A DNA stretch of 5,718 bases from Deltaproteobacteria bacterium. Its GTDB lineage: Bacteria; Desulfobacterota; Binatia; UBA9968. The notes beneath the pieces are model-generated. The model was not told the DNA's origin and ran no database searches. It was given only the letters and a program-made list of their open reading frames with translations. A program made the position numbers and the translations under genes. Position 1 is the first letter of the stretch. Every line of letters begins with the position of its first letter. Below, one piece after another: positions 1 through 5,677 of this stretch. The stretch covers positions 1 through 5,718 of the forward strand of contig JACPFE010000073.1 of NCBI GenBank assembly GCA_016183145.1, in the 5' to 3' direction.

Positions 1-960
1 ATCACGAAATCGCCGTCGGCATCGATGGCGACCGAGGAATGCATTTGCTCTTTGCTCGTGGTGAGGTTTACCCGGAACTCGCTGCCCTGTGCCATACCAG
101 CGGCGTTGTAACGCTTCGCATACACGCCCCAGTTGTCGCCGTCTTGGTCTTTGCTGGACCAAGTGATGACGGAGTTACCGGCGGCGTCCATGGCGACGGA
201 CGAGAACATTTGCTCTTTACTTGTGTAGGTATTGACTTGAAACTCCCCCCCTTGAGGCGCGCCGGCGGCGTTGTAGCGTTTGGCGTACACGCCCCAGTTG
301 TCGCCGTCTTGATCCTTGCTCGACCAGGTGACGACGAAGTTGCCGTTGGCGTCCATCGCTACCGACGAATTTATTTGTTCTTTAACGGTGGTGGTGTTTA
401 CTCGGAACTCGCCGCCCTGTGCCATACCAGCGGCGTCGTAGCGCTTCGCATAAATTCCCCAGTTATCGCCGTCCTGGTCTTTGCTCGACCAGGTGATAAC
501 GAAGTTGCCGCTGCTGTCTATCCCAATGCTGGGGCCGAGTTGTTCCTTACTGGTGTACGTGTTGACGCGGAACTCACTCCCCTGGGCCACTCCTGCCGCG
601 TTGTAGCGCTGCGCATAAATTCCCCAGTTGTCGCCGTCCTGATCGTTGCTGGACCAGACGATCACGAAGTTGCCTGCCTCGTCCATTGCGACCGACGAGT
701 GGACTTGGTCTTTGTTTGTAGTCGTGTTTACTCGAAACTCGCCGCCTTGAGCTACGCCAGCCGCGTTGTAACGCTGCGCGTAGATGCCCCAGCCGTTACC
801 ATCTTGATTCTTGCTGGACCAGGTGACGACGTAGTTGCCGCTATGATCCGACGCGACCGCTCGCGGGCTGCCAGAGTCGTTCGTCGTTCCGCTGTAAAAC
901 CCGCCGTCCACGGTCGCCTGACGATCTGATGTCGCAGTATTGACCCGAAACTCCCCTCCC
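1..960 (-). repeat. Tandem 165-bp (55-residue) coding repeats
   Basis: Within the repeat protein, the conserved Trp of the motif WSSKDQDGDNWG falls at residues 403, 458, 513, 568 and 623, a spacing of exactly 55 residues (165 bp). A typical unit reads roughly GNFVVTWSSKDQDGDNWG, then IYAKRYNAAG, QGGEFRVNT, KEQ and SSVAMDA. A leading half-unit (GGEFRVNTATS, near residue 347) comes 71 residues before its counterpart in the next unit, so the first unit carries 16 extra residues. The array continues past the left edge. The DQDGDN loop is acidic like many calcium-binding loops (inference). Units are very similar at DNA level, so copy number may change by recombination. Confidence 0.93.
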
Positions 961-1997
961 GCCATAGCCGCCGTGCCCGACGGCCAACCGAGCGTGACCT
1001 TGCCGTTGGTCGCCGTCAGAGCCACCTGCACCTGTTCGCTTCCCGCGTCGGCGTCGCTGATGGAAACCAGGTTGCTGTTGACCGCGTTGAATGCGAGTGG
1101 CGTATCCTGCGGGGTGGACTGCAAGCCAGGGACACTGTTTACCGGCGCCTGGTTGACTCCCAAAATCAGGGTCGCGAGGGGGCCTTGCCAGCCCGCCTGG
1201 GTTTGCGCGTTGGCCGCAATGTTGGTTTCAATGCTTCCCGTGGCGTACTCCAGGTTCCAGTCGCCGCCGAACAGGGCCGAGCCAGTGTTATCGGTGCTCG
1301 CGGCGACATCGGCGCCAGTGAGCCGGCTCAGTTGCTCGATGAGCGAAACACCCGACGCGGAGCCGGCAAGTTCGCAGCCGTAGAATAGCAAGTCCGCATT
1401 TTCGCGAAGCGCCGCGCCCCACCGGCGGATGGAATCGGCGACAGCTTGCAGTGAAGTTGCATCAAGCCAAGTCGCGCCGAGCCGCACGGCCCCCTCGCTC
1501 CCGTGAGAAATAAAATGTACAGCATCCAACTGCGTATGGCCGGCGAGCAGCTCAGTGATCTGTTCGATACCATCACGTTGCCCGTCCAGCAGGTGGATTT
1601 CGATTCGGCGGGAGTCGCTCTGCTGGGCTGAAACATCCGCAACAAACTGTTCGTAGCCAGCCACACCGATATCGACGAAAACAACCTCGCGTCGTGTCGT
1701 CGATGCCTCGACTGAATCCCTGACTGTGGAATTACTTTTTTCGACCGGATGGTCGGCAACGGTTACCTGGCTTGATCCATCGTCGGCGCTCGCGACGATA
1801 ACCGGCGGCGGGATAGCCTCCCTGACCGGTGCTTCTGCCGGATAGACTATTCCCAAGCTCGAGTCGGCGGACAGTAGGAGGCGCGGTTCCAAAGGCTCAA
1901 AAACGAGCCTTTTGGACACCTTTCCCGCGGGGCGCACGCCAGCCCCGACATGCTCCTTGCGCAATCTTTGGCACACTCGATGCACAAAATAGCTCAT
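1..1997 (-). CDS. LEPR-XLL / DUF4347 giant repeat protein, N-terminal part (runs off left edge)
   Basis: The minus strand is open without a stop from the start to the left edge (665 codons; the C-terminus is missing). Reading inward: a basic N-terminus; the motif FEPLEPRLLLSAD at residues 33-45, the LEPR-XLL signature of large surface or secreted proteins; a DUF4347 domain at about 104-250, beginning EVVFVD and containing HFISHG (H161, H165) and FYGCELAG (C208); a cadherin/Ig-like stretch at about 280-342 starting NQAPVNSVPG; then 55-residue repeats from about 349 to the edge. No classical Sec signal peptide is seen, which fits LEPR-XLL proteins as I know them. It is probably an exported adhesin or matrix-type protein, but its function is inferred only from the domains. 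The start is uncertain. ATG 1997 is used; ATG 2024 and GTG 2051 are in frame, and GTG 2051 has the best Shine-Dalgarno (AAAAGG). A sigma-54-type promoter lies upstream. The gene is divergent from the receiver-kinase. Confidence 0.9.
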   Translation of the reverse strand, partial: MSYFVHRVCQRLRKEHVGAGVRPAGKVSKRLVFEPLEPRLLLSADSSLGIVYPAEAPVREAIPPPVIVASADDGSSQVTVADHPVEKSNSTVRDSVEASTTRREVVFVDIGVAGYEQFVADVSAQQSDSRRIEIHLLDGQRDGIEQITELLAGHTQLDAVHFISHGSEGAVRLGATWLDATSLQAVADSIRRWGAALRENADLLFYGCELAGSASGVSLIEQLSRLTGADVAASTDNTGSALFGGDWNLEYATGSIETNIAANAQTQAGWQGPLATLILGVNQAPVNSVPGLQSTPQDTPLAFNAVNSNLVSISDADAGSEQVQVALTATNGKVTLGWPSGTAAMAGGEFRVNTATSDRQATVDGGFYSGTTNDSGSPRAVASDHSGNYVVTWSSKNQDGNGWGIYAQRYNAAGVAQGGEFRVNTTTNKDQVHSSVAMDEAGNFVIVWSSNDQDGDNWGIYAQRYNAAGVAQGSEFRVNTYTSKEQLGPSIGIDSSGNFVITWSSKDQDGDNWGIYAKRYDAAGMAQGGEFRVNTTTVKEQINSSVAMDANGNFVVTWSSKDQDGDNWGVYAKRYNAAGAPQGGEFQVNTYTSKEQMFSSVAMDAAGNSVITWSSKDQDGDNWGVYAKRYNAAGMAQGSEFRVNLTTSKEQMHSSVAIDADGDFV

Positions 1998-2116
1998 TAT
2001 GTCGCCGCCGCTGTCAGTTGACATGCCGTGTTTGGCGACCCGTCTGGTCACATAAACAACCTTTTCACGATCTTGTAACCCAAGGGAGAGCGGCGCTCTT
2101 TGCTGAAGACCCGGTG

Positions 2117-2133
2117 AGCAATACCGATGCCAG
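2117..2133 (-). promoter_or_regulatory. Sigma-54 (-24/-12) type promoter for the repeat protein
   Basis: Read on the minus strand the site is CTGGCATCGGTATTGCT. Against the sigma-54 consensus YTGGCACGRNNNTTGCW only the C and G after TGGCA differ, and the invariant GG and GC are separated by exactly 10 bases. The expected transcription start is near 2106, giving a leader of about 55 to 110 bases depending on the start codon. It points directly at the LEPR-XLL gene. Initiation from such a promoter needs an AAA+ enhancer-binding activator, none of which is encoded in the window. Confidence 0.65.
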
Positions 2134-2140
2134 TAAACTT

Positions 2141-2276
2141 GGCAGGCTCTTGAAAAACCCTTTCTCGTGCTTCGCGAGTCTCAGCACAAAAGCAAAATCT
2201 CAAATGATTTCGAGCGCTCCTCCGTTCACCCTGAGGTTTTCTAAAAGCTCAACGGAGTGTTTTTCAGCAAACTGCT
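2141..2276. mobile_element. IS-end or MITE-like remnant with terminal inverted repeats
   Basis: The left end (2141-2160, GGCAGGCTCTTGAAAAACCC) and the reverse complement of the right end (2257-2276, AGCAGTTTGCTGAAAAACAC) agree at about 14 of 20 positions, including an unbroken TGAAAAAC core. Both resemble the GCAGGCTGTTGAAAAAC-type ends I recall from proteobacterial transposable elements; the family is not certain. Inside, near the right end, is a hairpin with arms CTCCGTT (2220-2226) and AACGGAG (2251-2257). No transposase frame fits in 136 bp and I see no clear target-site duplication, so it is either a non-autonomous element or a decayed remnant. Confidence 0.4.
2220..2265 (+). terminator. 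Hairpin followed by a T-run, terminator-like
   Basis: Arms CTCCGTT (2220-2226) and AACGGAG (2251-2257) enclose nested GAG/CTC and TTTT/AAAA pairs around a CT loop. TGTTTTTC follows at once on the plus strand. It looks like an intrinsic terminator for rightward transcription, but no rightward gene ends here. It also resembles dispersed CCGTTCACCCTGAG-type proteobacterial hairpin repeats. A role in blocking read-through from the element towards the receiver-kinase is speculative. Confidence 0.3.
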
Positions 2277-2394
2277 AGGCGTCCTTTGGCTTGATAGGGC
2301 GCCCCTTGGCGCGATTTGATTGACTTAGTCGCAATTCGACGAAGGAAAGCAAAGGCCGAAGCTAAACGCCTCGCCCGTACATTCCCCAACTTTT

Positions 2395-2426
2395 TTGGCA
2401 AAAAGGAACTTACTTTATGGTATATT
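2395..2426 (+). promoter_or_regulatory. Candidate sigma-70-type promoter for the receiver-kinase
   Basis: TATATT at 2421-2426 is preceded by TG one base upstream (TGGTATATT), an extended -10 arrangement. TTGGCA at 2395-2400 could be the -35 box, but the 20-base spacer is longer than ideal, so recognition would rely mainly on the extended -10. The transcript would begin near 2433, about 70 bases before the ATG. The surroundings are AT-rich, unlike the region further left. Confidence 0.35.
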
Positions 2427-2484
2427 GAAGCGAAGGTCTTTTCCGAAGCCCTTTTAACCTTAACCTTCGCTAGCCAACCAAGAG

Positions 2485-2492
2485 AAAGGTGG
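2485..2492 (+). promoter_or_regulatory. Ribosome binding site that decides the receiver-kinase start
   Basis: AAAGGTGG ends 8 bases before ATG 2501. The upstream in-frame GTG at 2489 overlaps this Shine-Dalgarno, so translation most likely begins at 2501 and the four-residue longer form is unlikely. Confidence 0.7.
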
Positions 2493-2500
2493 GATGGCAG

Positions 2501-3550
2501 ATGAAGCCAACCATTTTAGCTGTCGACGACGATGCGATTATTCTCGACACGTATCAAGCGATATTAGATGAGGGGTACAGCCTTTATGTGGTCCCATCGG
2601 GCGAAGCAGCTTTAAATTTTCTCAATTCCCATCCGCGAGTGGATCTTATCTTGTTGGATATTATGATGCCGGGAATTGATGGTTATGAGATATGTCAAAA
2701 GGTCCGTGAAAATCCATCGTTTGCGCATGTGAAAGTGATTTTGGTTTCTTCAAAAATGACGCTCGAAGACAGGCTTCGGGGGTACGAGGTTGGTGCGGAT
2801 GATTACATCACTAAACCGTTCGAAGGAACCGAACTCCTCGCTAAAGTCAAGGTCTTCCTCCGTCTAAAAAATGCCGAAGAGATTGACACAATCAAAACAA
2901 ATCTTATCACCCTCTTGACTCATGAGGCGCGCACGCCGCTCACCATTATCCTCGGGTTTGCTGACTTGCTGCAAGGAAGTCCGAATCTTGCTGAACAAGA
3001 AAAACGCTATGTCGAGGAGATTGTGAAATGTGGACACGCGCTCTTACGTTCGTCCGAGAAAACAGTTCTATTGAGCGGTTTAAAATCAGAAAGCATCCGG
3101 ATCGAGGAAAATAAGATCCGGCTGAGTGACTTTCTTGCTGAATGTCAACAGAGGTTCACAAAAAAGGCAGAGGAAAAACACCTCCTGCTTCAAGTCCAAA
3201 TTGACGCTGATCTCCATATCGATGGGGATCCAAAGCTGCTGGGGAACGCCTTTGATGCGCTCCTTGATAACGCAGTAAAGTTTGCGCGTGAGGGTACGGT
3301 TGTGCAAACCAGCGTCAAAGCCATTGGAAACCGCATCCGAGTGGAGATTGCCAATGACGGGGAAACAATTTCCCCACAACGTCAAGAGGACATCTTTGAT
3401 GAGCTTTCTGTGCAAGATGTTGAACATCATCACCAAGGCCGTGGTTTGAGCCTCGCGATCGCGAGGCGGGTTATCGAAGCCCACCGAGGCACACTGACGG
3501 TTACAAATCACGAGAATGGACCCGTATTTATCATTGACATGAAGATTTGA
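2501..3550 (+). CDS. Receiver domain fused to histidine kinase (two-component signalling protein)
   Basis: A 349-residue cytoplasmic signalling protein without membrane segments. Residues 1-122 form a CheY-like receiver with acidic residues D9-D11, phospho-acceptor D53 (LLDIMMPG), S83/S84 and K105 (TKPFEG). A HisKA dimerisation domain follows, with the H-box THEARTPLTIILGF (H141), and then a HATPase_c domain at about 235-349 with N-box N257 (LLDNAVKF), a G1-like box NDGETI and a G2-like box GRGLSLAI. The G1 and G2 boxes depart from the usual DxGxGI and GxGLGL, but the fold signature is intact. There is no separate sensor domain, so input probably comes through phosphorylation of the receiver by another kinase. 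The gene is visibly AT-richer than both neighbours and appears monocistronic, with a possible promoter at 2395-2426. A link to the flanking export genes rests on proximity only; the output partner is unknown. Confidence 0.93.
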   Translation: MKPTILAVDDDAIILDTYQAILDEGYSLYVVPSGEAALNFLNSHPRVDLILLDIMMPGIDGYEICQKVRENPSFAHVKVILVSSKMTLEDRLRGYEVGADDYITKPFEGTELLAKVKVFLRLKNAEEIDTIKTNLITLLTHEARTPLTIILGFADLLQGSPNLAEQEKRYVEEIVKCGHALLRSSEKTVLLSGLKSESIRIEENKIRLSDFLAECQQRFTKKAEEKHLLLQVQIDADLHIDGDPKLLGNAFDALLDNAVKFAREGTVVQTSVKAIGNRIRVEIANDGETISPQRQEDIFDELSVQDVEHHHQGRGLSLAIARRVIEAHRGTLTVTNHENGPVFIIDMKI

Positions 3551-3582
3551 CGGTGGCTTTAAATCAACCCGGGGCACTATTT

Positions 3583-3600
3583 TTGTACGCGCCTGTACAA
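3583..3600. promoter_or_regulatory. Perfect inverted repeat TTGTAC-N6-GTACAA, candidate operator or activator site
   Basis: Two perfect 6-bp arms are separated by GCGCCT. The site lies 33 bp past the kinase stop codon and about 160 bp upstream of the sigma-54-type -24 element. That is a typical distance for an enhancer-binding-protein site, and the symmetry suits a dimeric regulator. No second copy was noticed elsewhere in the window. Confidence 0.35.
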
Positions 3601-3655
3601 TGATGGGTATGCTTCGGGTCAGTTCTCCTTGAGAATCCGCCAAAGATACCCCATT
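3599..3655. other. Nested imperfect hairpin region
   Basis: Outer arms AATGATGGGTAT (3599-3610) and ATACCCCATT (3646-3655) pair with a two-base bulge. Inside them is a perfect TTCTC-CTT-GAGAA hairpin (3623-3635). It could be a structured RNA element or a composite protein-binding site. I recognise no riboswitch or known RNA family, and no T-run follows, so it is not a standard terminator. Confidence 0.25.
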
Positions 3656-3734
3656 CCTAATTTGTGAGCACAGGGATATTCTCGTCCCTCTAGAGCCTTT
3701 TTTGGCTTCCAGTGATCCGCCATCGCCGCCATAA

Positions 3735-3756
3735 CTAAGAGGCAGGGTTCTCTTAG
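3735..3756. promoter_or_regulatory. Perfect 7-bp inverted repeat just upstream of the -24 box
   Basis: CTAAGAG and CTCTTAG flank an 8-base spacer and end 5 bp before the sigma-54-type promoter. The T6 run nearby (3768-3773) belongs to that promoter spacer and starts 11 bases after the stem, too far for a clean intrinsic terminator. It may be an operator or host-factor site for the downstream promoter. Confidence 0.3.
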
Positions 3757-3760
3757 AGCG

Positions 3761-3777
3761 CGGCACATTTTTTGCCC
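3761..3777 (+). promoter_or_regulatory. Sigma-54 (-24/-12) type promoter for the GAF-HlyD gene
   Basis: The site CGGCACATTTTTTGCCC carries GGCAC and TTGC with GG and GC separated by exactly 10 bases, as in the sigma-54 consensus; the T before GG is replaced by C. Transcription would start near 3787, one base after the upstream GTG codon and 17 bases before ATG 3804, which supports ATG 3804 as the real start. It probably also drives the M50-like gene that follows. Confidence 0.6.
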
Positions 3778-3786
3778 TGTAAGTCG

Positions 3787-3804
3787 TGGTTAAAAATCTA
3801 ACCA
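3787..3804 (+). promoter_or_regulatory. Leader hairpin TGGTTA-N6-TAACCA abutting the start codon
   Basis: Perfect 6-bp arms flank AAAATC, and the last base of the right arm is the A of ATG 3804. The predicted transcript start coincides with the left arm, so the mRNA could begin with this hairpin. No Shine-Dalgarno is visible, so translation may be structure-dependent or weak. It could instead be a DNA operator at +1. Confidence 0.35.
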
Positions 3805-5663
3805 TGAACTATTCCAATGCCGCGCTAGCGAGTGACCGAGACAGCGCTTTATGGACGCAACTTCCAAGCGCCGTAACGGACGAAAATTTTTGTACGAGCT
3901 GGCTGTCTTTACAATGTGAAATGATTGCAGACGTTATTGCTGGTTCAGTCTTGCTCGGGCCGCCCGATCGCGGTCCGTACCAACCCGCGGCTCATTGGCC
4001 CCCTAGCCAGGATAACAAACAGCCGCTTGCAGCAACCGCCGCTCAGGCGCTTCAAGAACGCTCGGCTCTCATTATTCAACGCACGGATCGAGCGGACTCC
4101 AACGGTTCGTCACATGTGTGGTATGAAGTGGCTTATCCTATTTTGGTCGCCGACCGCCTTTGTGGCGTTGTGGCGCTTAAAGTTTCGTCACGGCCGCGAG
4201 CGCAGCTCGAATCCGCACTCCAGCAGCTATCGTGGGGAGCAGCGTGGCTCGAAGTTCTGATTCACCGTCAAAATGGCATCGAGAATGCCTCCAAGAACGA
4301 ACGCCTGCAAGCGGTTCTTGATGTGCTCGCAACGGCCGTGGAGCACGAAAGGTTCATCGAGGCTGCAACGGCTTTGGTAACGGATCTAGCAGCGCGGCTC
4401 GTGTGCGAACGCGTTAGCTTAGGCTTCAGCGATGGCAAGCACATTCATGTAAAAACGATGTCGCACAGCGCGCGGTTCGGCAAGAGAGCCAATCTCACGC
4501 GCGCCATCGAAGCGGCCATGGAAGAGACGTTGGATCAGGAAACGCGCATCGTTTTCCCGCCAGATTCAAACACGTCTTTGCAGTTTACCCGGCATCATCA
4601 GGAGCTCGCCCGGCAGCACGGCGCCGGCGCAGTTTGCTCAGTTCCGTTAGGGCGCGAGGGACAAATTTTTGGCGTGCTCACGTTCGAACGCCTCGCCGAC
4701 AACCCCTTCAGCTCCTCGACGGTCGAATTATGCGAAACCATTGCAGCGTTGGCTGGTCCGATACTCGAGTTGAAATTTCGCGAAGATCTATCTCTGGCGA
4801 ACAGAACAACGGAAGCACTCCGCAAGCGAATCACGACTCTGATCGGACCCGGCCACATCGCGCCCAAGATAGCGACCGTCGCGCTCACGCTTGCCATTGC
4901 TTTTTCATCGATCGTCACCGCCCAGTACCGCGTGCCCGCAAAAACCCTCATTGAAGCACAAACGCAGCGAGTTGCGGTCGCGCCGTTTAATGGCTATATC
5001 GCCGCTGCGCGGGTGCGCGCGGGCGATCTCGTGCGAGCCGGTGAAATTCTCGCCACACTCGACAATCGCGATCTCAAACTCGAACAGCTCAAGTGGAGCA
5101 GTCAGAAAGAACAATATACTAAGCAATACAGTCTCGCGATGGCGCAGCGCAATGCCGCGCAAGTGAAAATCACCGCAGCGCAAGTCGCCCAAGCCGACGC
5201 GGAGCTCGCCTTGATCGAAGACCAGCTGGGACGCACTCACGTACGAGCGCCGATCGACGGTCTGGTTGTCAGCGGCGACTTGAGCCAATCCATCGGCGCG
5301 CCCACGGAACGCGGGCAGGTGCTATTCGAGGTCGCTCCGCTCGACGCCTACCGAATCATTTTGCAGGTCGACGAACGCGAAGCAGCCGAGGTCGCGGTGG
5401 GTCAGAGAGGTAATATTGTGCTGTCGGCTTTTCCGACGACACCGCTGAATTTCACCGTTGAAAAGATTACCCCCGTCTCGGCGGCTCGCGAAGGGCGCAA
5501 CTACTTTCGTGTTGAAGCAAAGATGGAGAAAGCGCCGGCCCAGCTACGACCCGGGATGGAAGGAGTGGGCAAGATCGACATCGCCCAGAGGCGGTTGATT
5601 TGGCTCTGGACCCATCGCGGTATCGACTGGTTGCGCTTACTTATCTGGTCCTGGCTGCCTTAG
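3804..5663 (+). CDS. Tandem GAF domains fused to a HlyD-type membrane fusion protein
   Basis: A 619-residue protein (625 from GTG 3786). A cytoplasmic N-terminal half carries two GAF-like domains: about 35-155 (SWLSLQCEMIADVIAGSVLL to YPILVADRLCGVVALKV) and about 170-325 (RLQAVLDVLA to EGQIFGVLTFERL). A single hydrophobic segment (352-374, ATVALTLAIAFSSIV) then leads to a periplasmic HlyD-like part: a biotinyl-lipoyl half (APFNGYIAAARVRAGDLV), an Ala/Gln/Lys-rich helical hairpin at about 428-475, the second lipoyl half (THVRAPIDGLVVSGDL), a beta-barrel, and a Trp-rich hydrophobic C-terminus (WTHRGIDWLRLLIWSWLP). HlyD proteins bridge an inner-membrane transporter to an outer-membrane channel. 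Here the GAF domains could sense a cytoplasmic ligand and gate export (inference). It is followed 14 bp later by the M50-like gene, so an operon is likely. The start is chosen from the promoter position. Confidence 0.9.
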   Translation: MNYSNAALASDRDSALWTQLPSAVTDENFCTSWLSLQCEMIADVIAGSVLLGPPDRGPYQPAAHWPPSQDNKQPLAATAAQALQERSALIIQRTDRADSNGSSHVWYEVAYPILVADRLCGVVALKVSSRPRAQLESALQQLSWGAAWLEVLIHRQNGIENASKNERLQAVLDVLATAVEHERFIEAATALVTDLAARLVCERVSLGFSDGKHIHVKTMSHSARFGKRANLTRAIEAAMEETLDQETRIVFPPDSNTSLQFTRHHQELARQHGAGAVCSVPLGREGQIFGVLTFERLADNPFSSSTVELCETIAALAGPILELKFREDLSLANRTTEALRKRITTLIGPGHIAPKIATVALTLAIAFSSIVTAQYRVPAKTLIEAQTQRVAVAPFNGYIAAARVRAGDLVRAGEILATLDNRDLKLEQLKWSSQKEQYTKQYSLAMAQRNAAQVKITAAQVAQADAELALIEDQLGRTHVRAPIDGLVVSGDLSQSIGAPTERGQVLFEVAPLDAYRIILQVDEREAAEVAVGQRGNIVLSAFPTTPLNFTVEKITPVSAAREGRNYFRVEAKMEKAPAQLRPGMEGVGKIDIAQRRLIWLWTHRGIDWLRLLIWSWLP

Positions 5664-5668
5664 GAAAG
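5662..5668 (+). promoter_or_regulatory. Ribosome binding site of the M50-like gene
   Basis: AGGAAAG overlaps the stop codon of the GAF-HlyD gene and ends 9 bases before ATG 5678. This indicates translation within the same transcript. Confidence 0.6.
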
Positions 5669-5677
5669 ATCTGCACC

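Larger units (their letters stand above)
1998..2500. other. Divergent intergenic region without a convincing gene
   Basis: This 503-bp stretch separates the leftward repeat protein from the rightward receiver-kinase. It holds the sigma-54-type promoter (2117-2133), a possible insertion-sequence or MITE remnant (2141-2276), a short GCGCC-CCTT-GGCGC hairpin (2299-2312) and a candidate promoter ahead of 2501. The open frames inside it (to 2278, and 2316-2504 from TTG) have no recognisable motif, no good ribosome binding site and lopsided composition, so I treat them as noncoding. Confidence 0.7.

Noticed and set aside
1..860. CRISPR-like array
   Set aside because: The 165-bp repeats are in-frame coding units without spacers, so they are protein repeats.
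39..929. Long plus-strand open frame of 296 codons
   Set aside because: It mirrors the minus-strand repeat protein. Its own apparent repeats only reflect the 165-bp period, and the minus strand gives recognisable motifs (WSSKDQDGDNWG, LEPR, DUF4347).
940..1388. Plus-strand open frames within the DUF4347 and cadherin-like region
   Set aside because: They lie opposite a well-supported coding frame and have no recognisable motif.
1328..1759. Minus-strand open frame in another phase
   Set aside because: It overlaps the DUF4347 coding frame on the same strand in a different phase; composition is Arg/Ser-rich with no domain.
1829..2278. Plus-strand 149-codon frame over the divergent promoter region
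   Set aside because: It crosses the 5' end of the repeat gene, the sigma-54-type promoter and the element remnant, and resembles no known protein.
2299..2312. GCGCC-CCTT-GGCGC hairpin as an intrinsic terminator
   Set aside because: The stem is only 5 bp and no T-run follows.
2395..2411. TTGGCA at 2395 as the -24 box of a third sigma-54 promoter
   Set aside because: The position 10 bases after GG holds CT rather than GC, and there is no TTGC-like -12 box.
2316..2504. 62-codon frame starting with TTG before the receiver-kinase
   Set aside because: It has no ribosome binding site, a rare start codon, spans the candidate promoter, and overlaps the next gene's start.
3086..3805. Minus-strand frame opposite the kinase
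   Set aside because: It is a shadow of the HisKA/HATPase coding region and the inverted-repeat intergenic region, with no domain.
4598..5288. Several frames on both strands inside the GAF-HlyD gene
   Set aside because: All overlap a continuous, domain-rich reading frame and show no motifs of their own.
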